Shown: positions 34,371-48,842, counted from the stretch's first letter. The stretch: DNA of 64,000 nucleotides from Iamia sp. SCSIO 61187 (GCF_019443745.1 NZ_CP050948.1:4592001-4656000); one strand, 5' to 3'. A program made the numbers and translations. The notes: a model not told the origin generated them from the letters alone.

Positions 34371-35660
34371 TCACGGCGCCAGGCGGTCCGACCCCTCCAA
34401 CGACCGACGCAGGCGGCCGGCCACGGCCGGGGTCAGCTGGCGGCGCTCGGCCTGCCACGACCAGTTGCCCACCGCGGTGCCGGGCTGGTTCATCCGGGCG
34501 TCCGACCCGAGGCCCAGGACGTCCTGGAGCGGGACGATCGCCATCGCCGCCGGCGAGGCCATGGTCAGGTCGACCACGGTCCACCACGGCTGGGCGCTGT
34601 CGGCCTCGACCCCCGCGGCATCGGCCGTGGCGCGCACCCGGCCCTGCGCCGCCGGGGCCAGGGAGCGCCACCACCCGAGGGCGGTGTCGTTGTCGTGGGT
34701 GCCGCTGTAGGCCACCTGGTGCTCGTGGTGGCGGGAGGGGTGGTGGAGGTTGGGGCGGGTCCCGTCGAAGCCGAACTGGAGCACGGCCATGCCCGGGAAC
34801 CCGAGCTCGTCCCGCAGGCGCTCCACCGCCGGGGTGATCACGCCCAGGTCCTCGGCGATGACCGGGAGGGGGCCGAGCTCGGCGGCGGCGGCGTCGAACA
34901 CGTCGCGCCCGGGGCCCCGGACCCAGCGCCCCTCGATGGCCGTGGGGCACTCCTCGGGCACCGCCCAGTAGGCGGTGAAGGCCCGGAAGTGGTCGATGCG
35001 GGTGAGGTCGACGAGGTCGAAGGTGCGCCGCAGGCGCTCGGTCCACCAGCGGTAGCCCTGGCGCCGGTGGGCCGGCCAGTCGAACAGGGGGTTCCCCCAG
35101 CGCTGGCCGGTGGCGCTGAAGGCGTCGGGCGGGACGCCGGCCACGGCACCGGCGCGGAACAGCTGCGGGTGGGCCCGGTGGTCGGCGCCGTCGGGCGCCA
35201 CGTAGATCGGCACGTCCCCGATGAGCCGCACGCCGGCGTCGGCGGCGTGGGCCCGCAGGGCGCGCCACTCCCGCTCGAAGCGGACCTGGTCCCGCACCGC
35301 CTCGCGGGCGTCGCCCCCGGTGGCGGTGACGAACGCGACCCACTCGTCGATCCACCCGGCGCCGGGACCGAGCCGGAAGTCGTCCTCGTCGGCGACGGTC
35401 ACCCGGGCGCGCGGTGAGGCCAGGAGCCCGGACCACCCGGCGAAGGCGGAGGCCGACCGGTACGGCGATCCGTGCTCGTCGGGCGGGCCGACGGGCAGCA
35501 CCTGCCACCAGCCGACCCCGGCGGTCGCCAGCCAGTCGACGAACCGCCGGGCGTCGCCGAGGGTGCCGCCCGGGATCGAGGTCACGTGGGCCAGCACCCC
35601 GGCCGATCGAGGTCCGCGCACGGTCGCAGCCTCGCGCGTCGCCGACCGGTCCCGGGCCAT
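34371..35660 (-). CDS. malQ: 4-alpha-glucanotransferase (amylomaltase)
   Basis: A 429-residue GH77 enzyme, compact compared with the usual 500 or more. Seen: SAGVLAHVTSIPGGTLGDA at the N-terminus, GDVPIYVAPDGADH, the nucleophile region LTRIDHFRAFTAYW (Asp223), acid/base VIAEDLG (Glu270) and YSGTHDNDTALGWW (Asp323), so the catalytic triad is complete. It transfers alpha-1,4-glucan segments and releases glucose, linking maltose and malto-oligosaccharides to the glycogen-trehalose genes. It is divergent from glgE with a 128 bp shared promoter gap. ATG 35660 may be slightly long, since the next GTG lies 13 codons in. Confidence 0.92.
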   Translation of the reverse strand: MARDRSATREAATVRGPRSAGVLAHVTSIPGGTLGDARRFVDWLATAGVGWWQVLPVGPPDEHGSPYRSASAFAGWSGLLASPRARVTVADEDDFRLGPGAGWIDEWVAFVTATGGDAREAVRDQVRFEREWRALRAHAADAGVRLIGDVPIYVAPDGADHRAHPQLFRAGAVAGVPPDAFSATGQRWGNPLFDWPAHRRQGYRWWTERLRRTFDLVDLTRIDHFRAFTAYWAVPEECPTAIEGRWVRGPGRDVFDAAAAELGPLPVIAEDLGVITPAVERLRDELGFPGMAVLQFGFDGTRPNLHHPSRHHEHQVAYSGTHDNDTALGWWRSLAPAAQGRVRATADAAGVEADSAQPWWTVVDLTMASPAAMAIVPLQDVLGLGSDARMNQPGTAVGNWSWQAERRQLTPAVAGRLRRSLEGSDRLAP

Positions 35661-35752
35661 CGGCCGCTGCTCCCCGCGCCCGGCCGACGCAACCGCGCCC
35701 CCGGTGTGGCGCCCGGCTCACCAGGGGAAACGCGGTGTTCACGGGATCGCCG

Positions 35753-35781
35753 TTGTTTCGGTCCGAGGTCGCGGGTAGGGC
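35753..35781 (+). promoter_or_regulatory. Promoter of the glgE operon
   Basis: TTGTTT (35753-35758), a 17-bp spacer, then TAGGGC (35776-35781), and the glgE GTG 7 nt later. Textbook spacing for a vegetative sigma-70-type promoter driving a leaderless message. It probably transcribes glgE through glgX, whose genes overlap or nearly touch. Confidence 0.65.
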
Positions 35782-35788
35782 TGGGCGG

Positions 35789-37744
35789 GTGGAACCTGTC
35801 CCCGGTCGCGCCTCCGCCGCCCCTCCCCCGCGCATCGTCATCGAGCACCCGACGCCGGTGGTCGACTGCGGGCGCCACCTCCCGAAGAGGACGGTCGGCG
35901 AGACCCTCGAGGTCGGCGCCGACATCTTCCGGGACGGTCACGAGGTGCTGCGCGCCGTCGTGCGCTGGAAGCCGCCGGGGCCCGGGAAGCGCCCCTGGCA
36001 GGAGAGCCCCCTGCGCCACGTCGACGCCGCCGTCAAGGGGGTCCGCTGGGAGGGCCGGTTCCCCGTCGACGCCCTCGGGCGCTGGAAGTGGACCGTCGAG
36101 GCGTGGGTCGACGAGCTGGCCTCGTGGCGGGAGGAGATCCGCCGCAAGGCCGACGCCGGCCAGGAGGACCTGAGCAGCGAGCTGGCCGAGGGTGCGCTCC
36201 TGCTGCGGGCCGCGGCCAAGCGGGCCAAGGGCGACGACCGCACCGCCATCGCCTCCGCCGCCGACGTCGTCGAGGACGGCGACGCCCCCACCCGCACCCG
36301 CGTCGGGGCCGCCCTCGACCCCGCCCTGGTCGCCCTGTGCGACGCCCACCCCGACCGCTCCCGCGCCGTGAAGCTGCCCCGGGCCCAGGAGCTCGACGTC
36401 GACCCGGAGCGGGCCCGGTTCGGCTCCTGGTACGAGCTGTTCCCCCGGTCCTGGGGCGGTCTGGCCGGCGTGCAGGAGCAGCTCCCCGCCCTCGCCGACC
36501 TCGGCTTCGACGTCGTCTACCTCCCGCCGATCCACCCCATCGGCGTCACCAACCGCAAGGGCCGGAACAACACGCTCGTCGCCGGCCCCGACGACCCGGG
36601 CTCGCCGTGGGCCATCGGCGGTCCCGACGGCGGCCACGACGCCGTCCACCCCGAGCTCGGCACCATCGACGACCTCGACCGGCTGGTGGCCGCCGCCCGC
36701 GACCTCGACATCGAGATCGCCCTCGACTTCGCCATCCAGTGCTCGGCCGACCACCCCTGGCTGACCGAGCACTCCGAGTGGTTCAACCGGCGCCCCGACG
36801 GGACGCTCAAGTACGCCGAGAACCCGCCCAAGAAGTACCAGGACATCTACAACGTCAACTTCGACTGCGAGGACTGGCGGGGGCTGTGGACCGCCCTCCG
36901 CGACGTCGTCCTGTTCTGGGTCGACCACGGGATCCGGGTCTTCCGCGTCGACAACCCGCACACCAAGCCGGTGCCGTTCTGGGAGTGGCTGATCCGCTCG
37001 GTCCGCGACGACCACCCCGAGGTGATCTTCCTGGCCGAGGCCTTCACCCACCGGGCCATGATGCGGACCCTCGCCAAGGCCGGCTTCAACCAGAGCTACA
37101 CGTACTTCACCTGGAAGCAGTCCTCGTGGGAGCTGGCCGAGTACGTGACCGAGCTGGCCACCACCGAGGAGCGGGAGTACTTCCGGCCCAACTTCTTCGC
37201 CAACACCCCCGACATCCTGACCGCCGAGCTGGCCGACGGCGGCCCGGCGAAGTTCGTCAGCCGCCTGATCCTGGCCGCCACCCTCTCGCCCAGCTACGGC
37301 ATCTACTCCGGCTTCGAGAGCTTCGAGCGGACCCCGGTGCAGCCGGGCTCTGAGGAGTACCTCGACAGCGAGAAGTACGAGGCCAAGCGGCGCGCGCTCG
37401 ACGGTCCGCTGCTGCCTCTGGTCGAGCAGCTCAACCGCATCCGCCGCCAGCAGGTCCCGCTGCAGCACATGTCCGGCACCCGCTTCCTCGACACCGAGAA
37501 CCCGGCGCTCCTCGCCTTCGCCAAGCAGCACGAGGGCCAGACGGTCATCACCGTCGTGTCGCTCGACCCCGAGCACGTCCAGGAGGGCGTAGTCGTGGTG
37601 CCCTACGAGCTCGGCCTGCCGCCCAGCTTCAAGGCCCACGACCTGCTCACCGGCGACACCTTCGACTGGCGGATCGGTCGCAACTACGTGCGACTGGTGC
37701 CGTTGGACCAACCCGCCCACATCATCGAGATCGAGGTCGCGTGA
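35789..37744 (+). CDS. glgE: Alpha-1,4-glucan:maltose-1-phosphate maltosyltransferase
   Basis: A 651-residue GH13_3 enzyme that extends alpha-1,4-glucans from maltose-1-phosphate. The N-terminal domain ([24 protein letters not shown]) and helical insert match GlgE; the catalytic barrel starts at [14 protein letters not shown]. Catalytic residues: Asp388 in [10 protein letters not shown], Glu417 in FLAEAFTHR and Asp475 in NTPDIL, equivalent to the Streptomyces enzyme triad. GTG start supported by the promoter directly upstream. First gene of glgE-treS-mak-glgB-treZ-glgX; the donor is made by Mak (39587). No GlgM gene is seen here, so TreS-Mak is the visible donor route. Confidence 0.97.
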   Translation: MEPVPGRASAAPPPRIVIEHPTPVVDCGRHLPKRTVGETLEVGADIFRDGHEVLRAVVRWKPPGPGKRPWQESPLRHVDAAVKGVRWEGRFPVDALGRWKWTVEAWVDELASWREEIRRKADAGQEDLSSELAEGALLLRAAAKRAKGDDRTAIASAADVVEDGDAPTRTRVGAALDPALVALCDAHPDRSRAVKLPRAQELDVDPERARFGSWYELFPRSWGGLAGVQEQLPALADLGFDVVYLPPIHPIGVTNRKGRNNTLVAGPDDPGSPWAIGGPDGGHDAVHPELGTIDDLDRLVAAARDLDIEIALDFAIQCSADHPWLTEHSEWFNRRPDGTLKYAENPPKKYQDIYNVNFDCEDWRGLWTALRDVVLFWVDHGIRVFRVDNPHTKPVPFWEWLIRSVRDDHPEVIFLAEAFTHRAMMRTLAKAGFNQSYTYFTWKQSSWELAEYVTELATTEEREYFRPNFFANTPDILTAELADGGPAKFVSRLILAATLSPSYGIYSGFESFERTPVQPGSEEYLDSEKYEAKRRALDGPLLPLVEQLNRIRRQQVPLQHMSGTRFLDTENPALLAFAKQHEGQTVITVVSLDPEHVQEGVVVVPYELGLPPSFKAHDLLTGDTFDWRIGRNYVRLVPLDQPAHIIEIEVA

Positions 37745-37751
37745 GCGCCGC

Positions 37752-40926
<3,175 letters not shown>

Positions 40927-40930
<4 letters not shown>

Positions 40931-42909
40931 CGACCGACCGCATCGACGCCGACAGCTCCCCTGCGACGCCTCCAGGCCACTCGGCTGACGCCTCGCCGGC
41001 CACCGGGATCACGCTGGGCGAGATCGACCTCCACCTGCTCAACGAGGGCCGGCACCGCCGGCTCCACGACGTGCTCGGCGCCCACGTCCGCACCGTCGAC
41101 GGCGTCGAGGGCACCGCCTTCTCGGTGTGGGCCCCCGACGCTCGCTCGGTGAGCGTGGTCGGCGACTTCAACCACTGGGTCGGCGGCAGCCACCCGATGC
41201 ACCCGATCGGGTCCTCGGGCGTGTGGGAGGTGTTCGTGCCCGGCGTCGGCGCGGGCACGGCCTACAAGTTCGAGGTCCACGGCCGCGACGGGTCGCTCGT
41301 CCAGCACGCCGACCCCGTCGCCCTCCAGGCCGAGGTGCCGCCGGCCACGGCGTCGATCGTGAGCGCCTCGCACCACACCTGGACCGACGCCGGCTGGGTC
41401 GAGCGGCGTCGGTCGCTCGACCCCCAGGTCGGACCCATGTCGATCTACGAGGTCCACCTCGGGTCCTGGCGACGCGACCCGGCCAACCCCGACGTCCCCC
41501 TGGGCTACGCCCAGGTCGCCGACGAGCTGGCCGCCTACGTCACCGACATGGGCTTCACCCACGTCGAGCTGCTGCCGGTCATGCACCACCCCTTCGGCGG
41601 CTCGTGGGGCTACCAGGTCACGTCGTTCTTCGCCCCCGCGGCGGCCTGGGGCACGCCCGACGAGCTCAAGTACCTCGTCGACACGCTCCACGCCCACGGC
41701 ATCGGCGTCATCCTCGACTGGGTCCCGGCCCACTTCCCCCGCGACGAGTGGGCCCTCGCCCGCTTCGACGGCACCGAGCTGTACGAGCACGCCGGGCCCC
41801 GGGGCTCGCACCCCGACTGGGGCACGCTCGTGTTCAACCACGGCCGCCACGAGGTCAAGGGCTTCCTGCTGGCCAACGCCCTGTTCTGGCTCCAGGACAT
41901 GCACGCCGACGGCCTCCGCGTCGACGCCGTGGCCTCGATGCTCTACCTGGACTACTCCCGCGAGGAGGGCCAGTGGGCGCCCAACGTCCACGGCGGGCGC
42001 GAGGACCTGGAGGCGGTGGCCTTCCTCCAGGAGGTGAACACCGTCATCCACGCCGAGGAGCCGGGCGTGGCCTCGGTGGCCGAGGAGTCGACCGCCTGGC
42101 CCGGCGTGTCCAAGCCGGTCGACGGCGGCGGGCTGGGCTTCGGGTTCAAGTGGAACATGGGGTGGATGCACGACACCCTCGCCTACTTCCAGCAGGACCC
42201 CGTGCACCGGAAGTACCACCACAACGAGCTGACGTTCAGCCTCGTCTACGCCTTCGACGAGAGCTTCATCCTCCCGCTGAGCCACGACGAGGTCGTCCAC
42301 GGCAAGCGCTCGCTGCTGGAGAAGATGCCCGGCGACCGCTGGCAGCAGATGGCCAACCTGCGGGCCCTCTACGGCTACATGTGGGCCCACCCGGGCAAGC
42401 AGCTCCTCTTCATGGGCGGCGAGATCGCCCAGGAGCGGGAGTGGAGCGAGGAGCGCAGCGTCGACTGGCACCTGCTCGAGCAGCCCGACCACGCCGGCGT
42501 CCAGGGCCTCGTCCGCGACCTCAACCACTGCTACCGCCGCCACCCCGCCCTGTGGGAGGTCGACGGCGACCCGGCCGGCTTCAGCTGGCTCGAGGGCGGC
42601 GACGCCGACCGCAGCGTGGTGGCCTTCGCCCGCCACAGCGCCGGATCCGCCGAGCACCTGGTGTGCGTGGCCAACCTGACCCCCGTGCCCCGCGAGGGCT
42701 ACCGGGTGGGCCTGCCGACCTGGGGGCGCTGGACCGAGGTGCTCAACACCGACGCCGCGCCCTACGGCGGCTCGAACGTCGGCAACATGGGCGGCGTCGA
42801 CGCCGAGAGCGTCCCGTGGCACGGCCAGCCCTGGTCGGCCGAGATGACCCTCCCGCCGCTCGGCGTGGTGTGGTTCGCCTCCCCCGCGGTGGGAACTGCC
42901 ACCCGGTGA
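40927..42909 (+). CDS. glgB: 1,4-alpha-glucan branching enzyme
   Basis: A 660-residue GH13_9 enzyme. A short N-terminal region is followed by the CBM48 domain ([23 protein letters not shown]) and the barrel with [30 protein letters not shown] (Asp333), [11 protein letters not shown] (Glu386) and [12 protein letters not shown] (Asp454). It lacks the additional N1 domain found in longer actinobacterial forms. It introduces alpha-1,6 branches into the GlgE product. GTG start overlaps mak; the stop overlaps treZ (GTGA). A stretch near 120-160 ([19 protein letters not shown]) links the two domains. Confidence 0.96.
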
Positions 42910-44723
42910 GCGATGCCCGACTGACACAACCGACCGACGACGCGCTCCTGCCCTTCGAGCACCCCCTCGGCGCCACCGTCCTCGGTCGGAGTGGGTCAGA
43001 CCCACTCCGACCGGACGGGGTGCTGTTCCGGGTGTGGGCGCCGGCCGCCGAGGACGACGTGGTGGTGCGCCTGCTGACGGGCGCGGCCGCCGGCGACCAC
43101 CCGATGGTCGACGCCGGCACGGGTGTGCGCCAGGCGACGGTGGCGGGCGCCGCCCCGGGCGACGACTACGTGTACGTCCTCGACGGGCGCGCGCTCCCCG
43201 ACCCGGCCAGCCGGCACCAGCCCGAGGGGGTCCGGGGGCCGTCGCGCGTCGTCGACCCCGCCGCCTTCACGTGGACCGACGACGGCTTCGTCGCCCACCC
43301 CCTGGCCGAGAGCGTCCTCTACGAGCTGCACATCGGGACCTTCAGCGAGGACGGCACCTTCGACGGCGCCATCCCCCACCTCGCCGCCCTCGCCGACCTC
43401 GGCGTCACCGCCATCGAGATCATGCCGGTCGCCGAGTTCCCCGGACGCTGGGGCTGGGGCTACGACGGCGTGTACCTCGGAGCCGCCCACTCGACCTACG
43501 GCGGGCCCGAGGGCCTGGCCCGGCTCGTCGACGCCGCCCACTCGCACGGCCTGGCCGTCGTGCTCGACGTGGTCCACAACCACCTCGGCTCCACCGGCGC
43601 CGAGCAGATCGCCGCCTTCGGCCCGTACTTCACCGACAAGTACTCGACCTGGTGGGGCTCGGCCCTCAACTACGACGACGCCTGGAGCGACCCGGTCCGG
43701 GAGTGGGTCCTCCAGAGCGTCGAGTGGTACCTGCGCGACCTCCACGTCGACGGGCTGCGGCTCGACGCCGTGCACGCCGTGTTCGACCAGGGCGCCGAGC
43801 ACCTCGTCGCCGCCGTCGCCCGCCGGAGCCACGAGGTCCGCCCCGGCGCCCTCGTCATCGCCGAGAGCGCGCTGAACGACCCCAAGGTCATCCGGCCGCC
43901 CGAGCTCGGCGGGTGGGGCTGCGACGCCCAGTGGGCCGACGACCTCCACCACGCCGTGCGGGTCCTCGCCACCGGCGAGCGCGACGGGTACTACGCCGAC
44001 TTCGGGTCGGTCGCCGACCTGGCCAAGGCCCTGCACCGGCCCTACGTGCACACCGGCGGCTGGAGCCCGGCGCGCCAGCGGCGCTTCGGCGCCCCCGCCG
44101 ACGACCGCCCGCCCGAGCAGTTCGTCGTGTTCACCCAGGACCACGACCAGGTGGGCAACCGGGCCCTCGGAGACCGCCTCCCCGCCGAGGTCCAGCCCGT
44201 CGCCGCCCTCATCGTCCTGACCTCCCCGTTCACGCCCATGCTCTTCATGGGCGAGGAGCACGGGGAGCCGGCGCCCTTCCAGTTCTTCAGCGACCACATC
44301 GACCCCGAGATCGCCGAGGCCACCCGGGAGGGTCGCAAGCGGGAGTTCGCCGCCTTCGCCGCCTTCTCGGGCGAGGAGGTCCCCGACCCCCAGGACGAGG
44401 CCACCTTCCTCCGCTCCAAGCTGACCGGCCAGGTCGACCCGACCATCGCCGCCCTCTACCGCAAGCTCCTCGAGGCCCGCCGCGCCCTCCCCCCCGGCGA
44501 GGTCGACGAGGTCGCCTTCGACGAGGAGGCCCGCTGGGTCCGGTTCCGCCGCGGCCCGTTCCACGTCGTCGCCTCCTTCGCGGCGGCGCCGAGCACCGTC
44601 CCCCTCCCGCCCCACGTGACCGAGGTCCTCGTGTCCACCCACCACACCTTCGCCGTCACCGACGGCGCCATCGCCCTGCCCCCGCTCGGGGGCGCGCTCC
44701 TGCGCGAGGGGGCGGGCCGATGA
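42906..44723 (+). CDS. treZ: Malto-oligosyltrehalose trehalohydrolase
   Basis: A 605-residue GH13_10 enzyme that cleaves trehalose from maltooligosyl-trehalose made by TreY. CBM48-like start ([18 protein letters not shown]), then [34 protein letters not shown] (Asp287), [13 protein letters not shown] (Glu320) and [11 protein letters not shown] (Asp414). Residues 26-36 ([11 protein letters not shown]) are encoded by a 31-bp perfect palindrome at 42983-43013 and look like an insertion before the conserved [12 protein letters not shown] overlaps glgB; the stop overlaps glgX. Confidence 0.95.
   Translation: MSDARLTQPTDDALLPFEHPLGATVLGRSGSDPLRPDGVLFRVWAPAAEDDVVVRLLTGAAAGDHPMVDAGTGVRQATVAGAAPGDDYVYVLDGRALPDPASRHQPEGVRGPSRVVDPAAFTWTDDGFVAHPLAESVLYELHIGTFSEDGTFDGAIPHLAALADLGVTAIEIMPVAEFPGRWGWGYDGVYLGAAHSTYGGPEGLARLVDAAHSHGLAVVLDVVHNHLGSTGAEQIAAFGPYFTDKYSTWWGSALNYDDAWSDPVREWVLQSVEWYLRDLHVDGLRLDAVHAVFDQGAEHLVAAVARRSHEVRPGALVIAESALNDPKVIRPPELGGWGCDAQWADDLHHAVRVLATGERDGYYADFGSVADLAKALHRPYVHTGGWSPARQRRFGAPADDRPPEQFVVFTQDHDQVGNRALGDRLPAEVQPVAALIVLTSPFTPMLFMGEEHGEPAPFQFFSDHIDPEIAEATREGRKREFAAFAAFSGEEVPDPQDEATFLRSKLTGQVDPTIAALYRKLLEARRALPPGEVDEVAFDEEARWVRFRRGPFHVVASFAAAPSTVPLPPHVTEVLVSTHHTFAVTDGAIALPPLGGALLREGAGR
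42983..43013. repeat. 31-bp perfect palindrome inside treZ
   Basis: Fifteen-base arms starting CGGTCGGAGTGGGTC pair exactly around a single A at 42998. It is in frame and encodes [11 protein letters not shown] at the loop before the first conserved treZ strand. Size, odd centre and GGGTC-A-GACCC core resemble the palindromes at 46890, suggesting a dispersed REP-like element that landed in a tolerant coding site. Confidence 0.75.
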
Positions 44724-46882
44724 CCGACGCCACCGTCGACCCCAGCCACCCGGACGCTCCGACCGAGGTCTGGCCCGGCCAGCCCTTCCCCCTGGGCGCG
44801 ACCTGGGACGGCCAGGGCGTCAACTTCTCGCTGTTCAGCGAGAACGCCACCTGCGTCGAGCTGTGCCTGTTCGACGACGAGGGCACCGAGGAGCGCATCG
44901 AGGTCACCGAGCGCACCGCCTTCAACTGGCACGTCTACGTCCCCGGGCGGGGGCCGGGCTGCCGCTACGGCTACCGGGTGCACGGGCCGTACCAGCCCGA
45001 GGACGGCTTCCGCTTCAACCCGGCCAAGCTCCTGATCGACCCCTACGCCAAGGCCATCGAGGGCGGCATCGACTTCGCCGCCGCCAGCGTCCTGCCCTAC
45101 GTCCCCGACGACACCGACACCGCCGACCTCGAGCCCGACGACGAGGACGACGCCGACGCCATCCCCAAGTCGCTGGTCATCGACCCGCACTTCGACTGGG
45201 AGGACGACCGGCGCCCGAACCACCCGTGGAGCGAGACGGTCATCTACGAGGTCCACGTCAAGGGGTTCACCGAGCTGCACCCCGAGGTCCGGGAGGACCT
45301 GCGCGGCACCTACGGCGGGTTGGCCTCCGAGCCGGCGGTCGCGTACCTCAAGGACCTCGGCGTGACCGCCGTCGAGCTGCTCCCGATCCACCACATCGCC
45401 GACGAGAGCTTCCTCCACGACCGGGGCCTCACGAACTACTGGGGCTACAGCACCATCGGCTTCCTGGCCCCCCACGCCGGCTACGCCGCGACCGGCAGCA
45501 ACGGCGAGCAGATCCGTGAGTTCAAGGGGATGGTGAAGGCCCTGCACCGGGCGGGCATCGAGGTGATCCTCGACGTCGTCTACAACCACACCGCCGAGGG
45601 CAACCACCTCGGGCCGATGCTGTCGTTCAAGGGCGTCGACAACACGTCGTACTACCGGCTGATGCCCGACGACCCCCGGTACTACATGGACTTCACCGGC
45701 ACCGGGAACTCGCTCAACGCCGTGCACCCGAGCGTGCTGCGGATGATCATGGACTCGCTGCGGTACTGGGTGACCGAGTGCCACGTCGACGGGTTCCGCT
45801 TCGACCTGGCCTCGGCCCTGGCCCGCGAGCTCTACGAGGTCGACCGCCTGTCGGCCTTCTTCGACGTCATCCACCAGGACCCCGTCCTGTCCCAGGTGAA
45901 GCTGATCGCCGAGCCGTGGGACGTCGGCCCCGGCGGCTACCAGGTCGGCAACTTCCCGGTCCTGTGGACCGAGTGGAACGGCATCTACCGCGACAGCATG
46001 CGGGACTTCTGGCGGGGCGAGGCCGACAACGCCGAGTTCGCCTCCCGCCTCACCGGGTCGAGCGACCTGTACGAGTCCGACGGTCGGTCCCCCGTCGCGT
46101 CGATCAACTTCGTCACCGCCCACGACGGGTTCACGCTGGCCGACCTGGTCAGCTACGAGCACAAGCACAACGAGGCCAACCTGGAGGACAACCAGGACGG
46201 CACCGACGACAACCGGTCGTGGAACTGCGGGGTCGAGGGCGAGACCGACGACCCCGAGATCCTCGAGCTCCGGGCCCGCCAGCGCCGGAACCTGATGACC
46301 ACCCTGCTGATGAGCCAGGGCGTGCCCATGATCCTCGGGGGCGACGAGATCTGCCGCTCCCAGGGCGGCAACAACAACGGGTGGTGCCAGGACAACGAGA
46401 TCTCCTGGTTCGACTGGGACCTCGACGAGGGGGCCGTCGAGATGCGGGACTTCACCCGCCGCCTCATCCACCTGCGCCGCGAGCACCCGGTGCTGCGCCG
46501 GGCCAAGTTCCTCGAGGGCGAGTCCAGCGACACCACCTCGCTGCCCGACGCCTGGTGGTTCCGCCCCGACGGCCGCCGCATGACCCGGCGCGACTGGGAC
46601 CGGGGCGACGGCCACGCCGTGGGCCTGTTCCTCAACGGCCACGCCCTCCAGGACCGCAACGCCCACGGGCGCCGCATCGTCGACGACTCGTTCCTCCTGC
46701 TCGTCAACGCCCACCACGAGGACGTCCCGTTCGTCTTGCCGGCGCGCCGCTTCGGCGCCCAGTGGGACGTGGTGCTCACCACCGTCGACCCGGCGGTCGA
46801 GGAGGGCGCCTGGTCGGCCGCCCCCCGGGCCCGGGTCGACGTGATGGCCCGGTCCATCACCCTCCTCCGCCGGGCCGAGTGA
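44720..46882 (+). CDS. glgX: Glycogen debranching enzyme (isoamylase type)
   Basis: A 720-residue GH13_11 enzyme. [31 protein letters not shown] is the CBM48 start; the barrel has [48 protein letters not shown] (Asp362), [16 protein letters not shown] (Glu398) and [15 protein letters not shown] (Asp469). An acidic insertion ([18 protein letters not shown], about residues 131-148) sits before the first barrel strand. It removes alpha-1,6 branches and provides linear chains for TreY. ATG overlaps treZ. It is the last overlapping gene of the operon. Confidence 0.96.
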   Translation: MTDATVDPSHPDAPTEVWPGQPFPLGATWDGQGVNFSLFSENATCVELCLFDDEGTEERIEVTERTAFNWHVYVPGRGPGCRYGYRVHGPYQPEDGFRFNPAKLLIDPYAKAIEGGIDFAAASVLPYVPDDTDTADLEPDDEDDADAIPKSLVIDPHFDWEDDRRPNHPWSETVIYEVHVKGFTELHPEVREDLRGTYGGLASEPAVAYLKDLGVTAVELLPIHHIADESFLHDRGLTNYWGYSTIGFLAPHAGYAATGSNGEQIREFKGMVKALHRAGIEVILDVVYNHTAEGNHLGPMLSFKGVDNTSYYRLMPDDPRYYMDFTGTGNSLNAVHPSVLRMIMDSLRYWVTECHVDGFRFDLASALARELYEVDRLSAFFDVIHQDPVLSQVKLIAEPWDVGPGGYQVGNFPVLWTEWNGIYRDSMRDFWRGEADNAEFASRLTGSSDLYESDGRSPVASINFVTAHDGFTLADLVSYEHKHNEANLEDNQDGTDDNRSWNCGVEGETDDPEILELRARQRRNLMTTLLMSQGVPMILGGDEICRSQGGNNNGWCQDNEISWFDWDLDEGAVEMRDFTRRLIHLRREHPVLRRAKFLEGESSDTTSLPDAWWFRPDGRRMTRRDWDRGDGHAVGLFLNGHALQDRNAHGRRIVDDSFLLLVNAHHEDVPFVLPARRFGAQWDVVLTTVDPAVEEGAWSAAPRARVDVMARSITLLRRAE

Positions 46883-46889
46883 CCGGAGC

Positions 46890-46952
46890 GGACGCGACGT
46901 GCCTGGCACGTCGCGTCCCGTCGCGTCCGTCCGGACGCGACGTGCCAGGCAC
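46890..46952. repeat. Interlocking palindrome cluster between glgX and aspS
   Basis: A 29-bp palindrome with 14-bp arms (GGACGCGACGTGCC, T, GGCACGTCGCGTCC) at 46890-46918. A second copy of the left arm is at 46933-46946, followed by A and GGCAC. GTCGCGTCC at 46920-46928 can also pair with the second copy. Alternative hairpins are possible, as in a REP cluster or bidirectional terminator. Confidence 0.75.
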
Positions 46953-46998
46953 CCTCCGTGCGCGCCCTTCGCCAGGAGGGGCGGCGGGGAGCGGCTGG

Positions 46999-47004
46999 TA
47001 GGTT
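46999..47004 (+). promoter_or_regulatory. Candidate -10 box of aspS
   Basis: TAGGTT, followed by a leader of about 45 nt with a small hairpin (TCGGTC 47011-47016, GACCGA 47027-47032). The leader is too short for a T-box. It gives aspS its own promoter separate from the glg operon. Confidence 0.4.
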
Positions 47005-47056
47005 CGCCCCTCGGTCTCGACCCGTGGACCGAGCCCACACGAGGAACTGCAGGACG

Positions 47057-48838
47057 TTGACGGACTACCGAACCCACCGGTGCACGGAGCTCGACCTGGC
47101 CCAGGAGGGCCAGACGGTGAAGGTCGCCGGGTGGATGGCCAACGTCCGCGACCACGGCGGGCTCGTCTTCCTCGACGTGCGCGACCACTCCGGCCGGCTC
47201 CAGGTCGTGCTGCCCGAGGACGCCGAGATGGCCGGTCTCGTCCGCGGGATCGGCAAGGAGTCGGTGATCGCGGTCGAGGGCGAGGTGCGGGCCCGCCCCG
47301 AGGGCACCCGCAACCCGAACCTGGCCACCGGTGACATCGAGCTGGCCGCCAGCCACATCGAGGTCCTGGGCGAGGCGACCCGCGCCCTGCCCTTCGAGCT
47401 CAGCCAGGTCGAGTCGGTGCGCGAGGACATCCGCCTCCGCCACCGCTACCTCGACATGCGCACCGAGCGCCTCCAGCGGAACCTGATGCTGCGGTCGCAG
47501 GTGATCCAGCACATCCGCGACCAGATGATCGAGCTCGACTTCGTCGAGATCCAGACGCCGATCCTCACCAGCTCGTCCCCCGAGGGCGCCCGCGACTACC
47601 TGGTCCCGAGCCGCCGCTACCCGGGCAGCTTCTACGCCCTGCCCCAGGCGCCCCAGCAGTTCAAGCAGCTGTTGATGGTGGGCGGCGTCGAGCGCTACTT
47701 CCAGATCGCCCCCTGCTTCCGGGACGAGGACGGCCGCGCCGACCGCTCGCCGGGCGAGTTCTACCAGCTCGACCTGGAGATGGCCTTCGCCACCCAGGAG
47801 GACGTCTTCACCGTCGTGGAGACCGTGTTCGACGACCTGTTCGCCGCCTTCTCCGAGCGGGAGCGGACGCCGATCCCGTTCCCCCGCATCCCCTACGCCG
47901 AGGCCATGGTCCGCTACGGCACCGACAAGCCCGACCTGCGCAACCCGCTCGTCATCACCGACCTGACCGACCACTTCGCCACGTCCGACGTCGGCGTGTT
48001 CAAGGGCAAGACGGTGCGGGCCCTGCGGATCCCCGGCGGTGCCGGCCAGGGTCGCCGCTTCTTCGACGACCTGACCTCGGTGGCCACCGACTGGGGCGCC
48101 AAGGGCATGGCCTGGTGCAAGCTCAACGAGGACGGCACCAGCGGCCCCATCGCCAAGGCCCTCACCGACGACGACCTCGCCGCGGTGAAGACCGCCACCG
48201 GGGCCGACACCGGCGACGCCCTCCTGTTCATCGCCGACACCGAGGCCATGGCCGCCCGGGTCACCGGCGCCCTGCGCACCGAGGTCGGTGAGCGGCTCGA
48301 GCTGATCGAGCAGGACGTCTACCGCTTCTGCTGGGTCGTCGACTTCCCCATGTACGAGCGCGACGAGGACACCGGCGTCGTCGACTTCAGCCACAACCCG
48401 TTCTCGATGCCCCAGGGCGGTGCCGAGGCGCTGGAGGCCGAGGACCCCACGTCGATCCTGGCCTACCAGTACGACATCGTGTGCAACGGCTACGAGCTGT
48501 CGTCGGGCGCGGTCCGGAACCACGACCCCAAGCTGATGGTCAAGGCCTTCGCCCTCGCCGGCTACACCGAGGAGGAGGTCGGCTCCCGCTTCGGTGCGCT
48601 GTACAACGCCTTCCAGTACGGAGCCCCGCCCCACGCCGGTGTGGCGCCGGGCATCGACCGCATCTTGATGCTGCTCTCGGACGAGGAGCTGATCCGCGAC
48701 GTCATCGCCTTCCCGATGACCGTGCAGGCCCGCGACCTCCTGATGGGCGCGCCGGCCCCGGTCTCGGACCGCCAGCTGGCCGAGCTCAACATCCGCACCG
48801 TCGTCCCCGCGCCCGAGCCCGGGCCCGCGACCTCCTAG
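47057..48838 (+). CDS. aspS: Aspartyl-tRNA synthetase
   Basis: A 593-residue class II synthetase of bacterial length. OB-fold anticodon domain at the N-terminus (VKVAGWMANVRDHGGLVFLDVRDHSG), motif 1 region LMLRSQVIQHIRDQMIELDFVEIQTPIL, motif 2 FRDEDGRADRSPGEFYQLDLEMAF, the bacterial GAD insertion (about 290-420) and motif 3 GVAPGIDRILMLLSDEE. It charges tRNA-Asp in translation. TTG 47057 is chosen since the protein then begins at the conserved YRTHRCTEL, with GCAGGA upstream. It lies between glgX and treY, an unusual place for a translation gene. Confidence 0.97.
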   Translation: MTDYRTHRCTELDLAQEGQTVKVAGWMANVRDHGGLVFLDVRDHSGRLQVVLPEDAEMAGLVRGIGKESVIAVEGEVRARPEGTRNPNLATGDIELAASHIEVLGEATRALPFELSQVESVREDIRLRHRYLDMRTERLQRNLMLRSQVIQHIRDQMIELDFVEIQTPILTSSSPEGARDYLVPSRRYPGSFYALPQAPQQFKQLLMVGGVERYFQIAPCFRDEDGRADRSPGEFYQLDLEMAFATQEDVFTVVETVFDDLFAAFSERERTPIPFPRIPYAEAMVRYGTDKPDLRNPLVITDLTDHFATSDVGVFKGKTVRALRIPGGAGQGRRFFDDLTSVATDWGAKGMAWCKLNEDGTSGPIAKALTDDDLAAVKTATGADTGDALLFIADTEAMAARVTGALRTEVGERLELIEQDVYRFCWVVDFPMYERDEDTGVVDFSHNPFSMPQGGAEALEAEDPTSILAYQYDIVCNGYELSSGAVRNHDPKLMVKAFALAGYTEEEVGSRFGALYNAFQYGAPPHAGVAPGIDRILMLLSDEELIRDVIAFPMTVQARDLLMGAPAPVSDRQLAELNIRTVVPAPEPGPATS

Positions 48839-48842
48839 CGCA

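Noticed and set aside
46883-47056. T-box riboswitch before aspS
   Set aside because: The leader after the TAGGTT box is only about 45-50 nt and has no T-box sequence or specifier loop; only a 6-bp hairpin is present.
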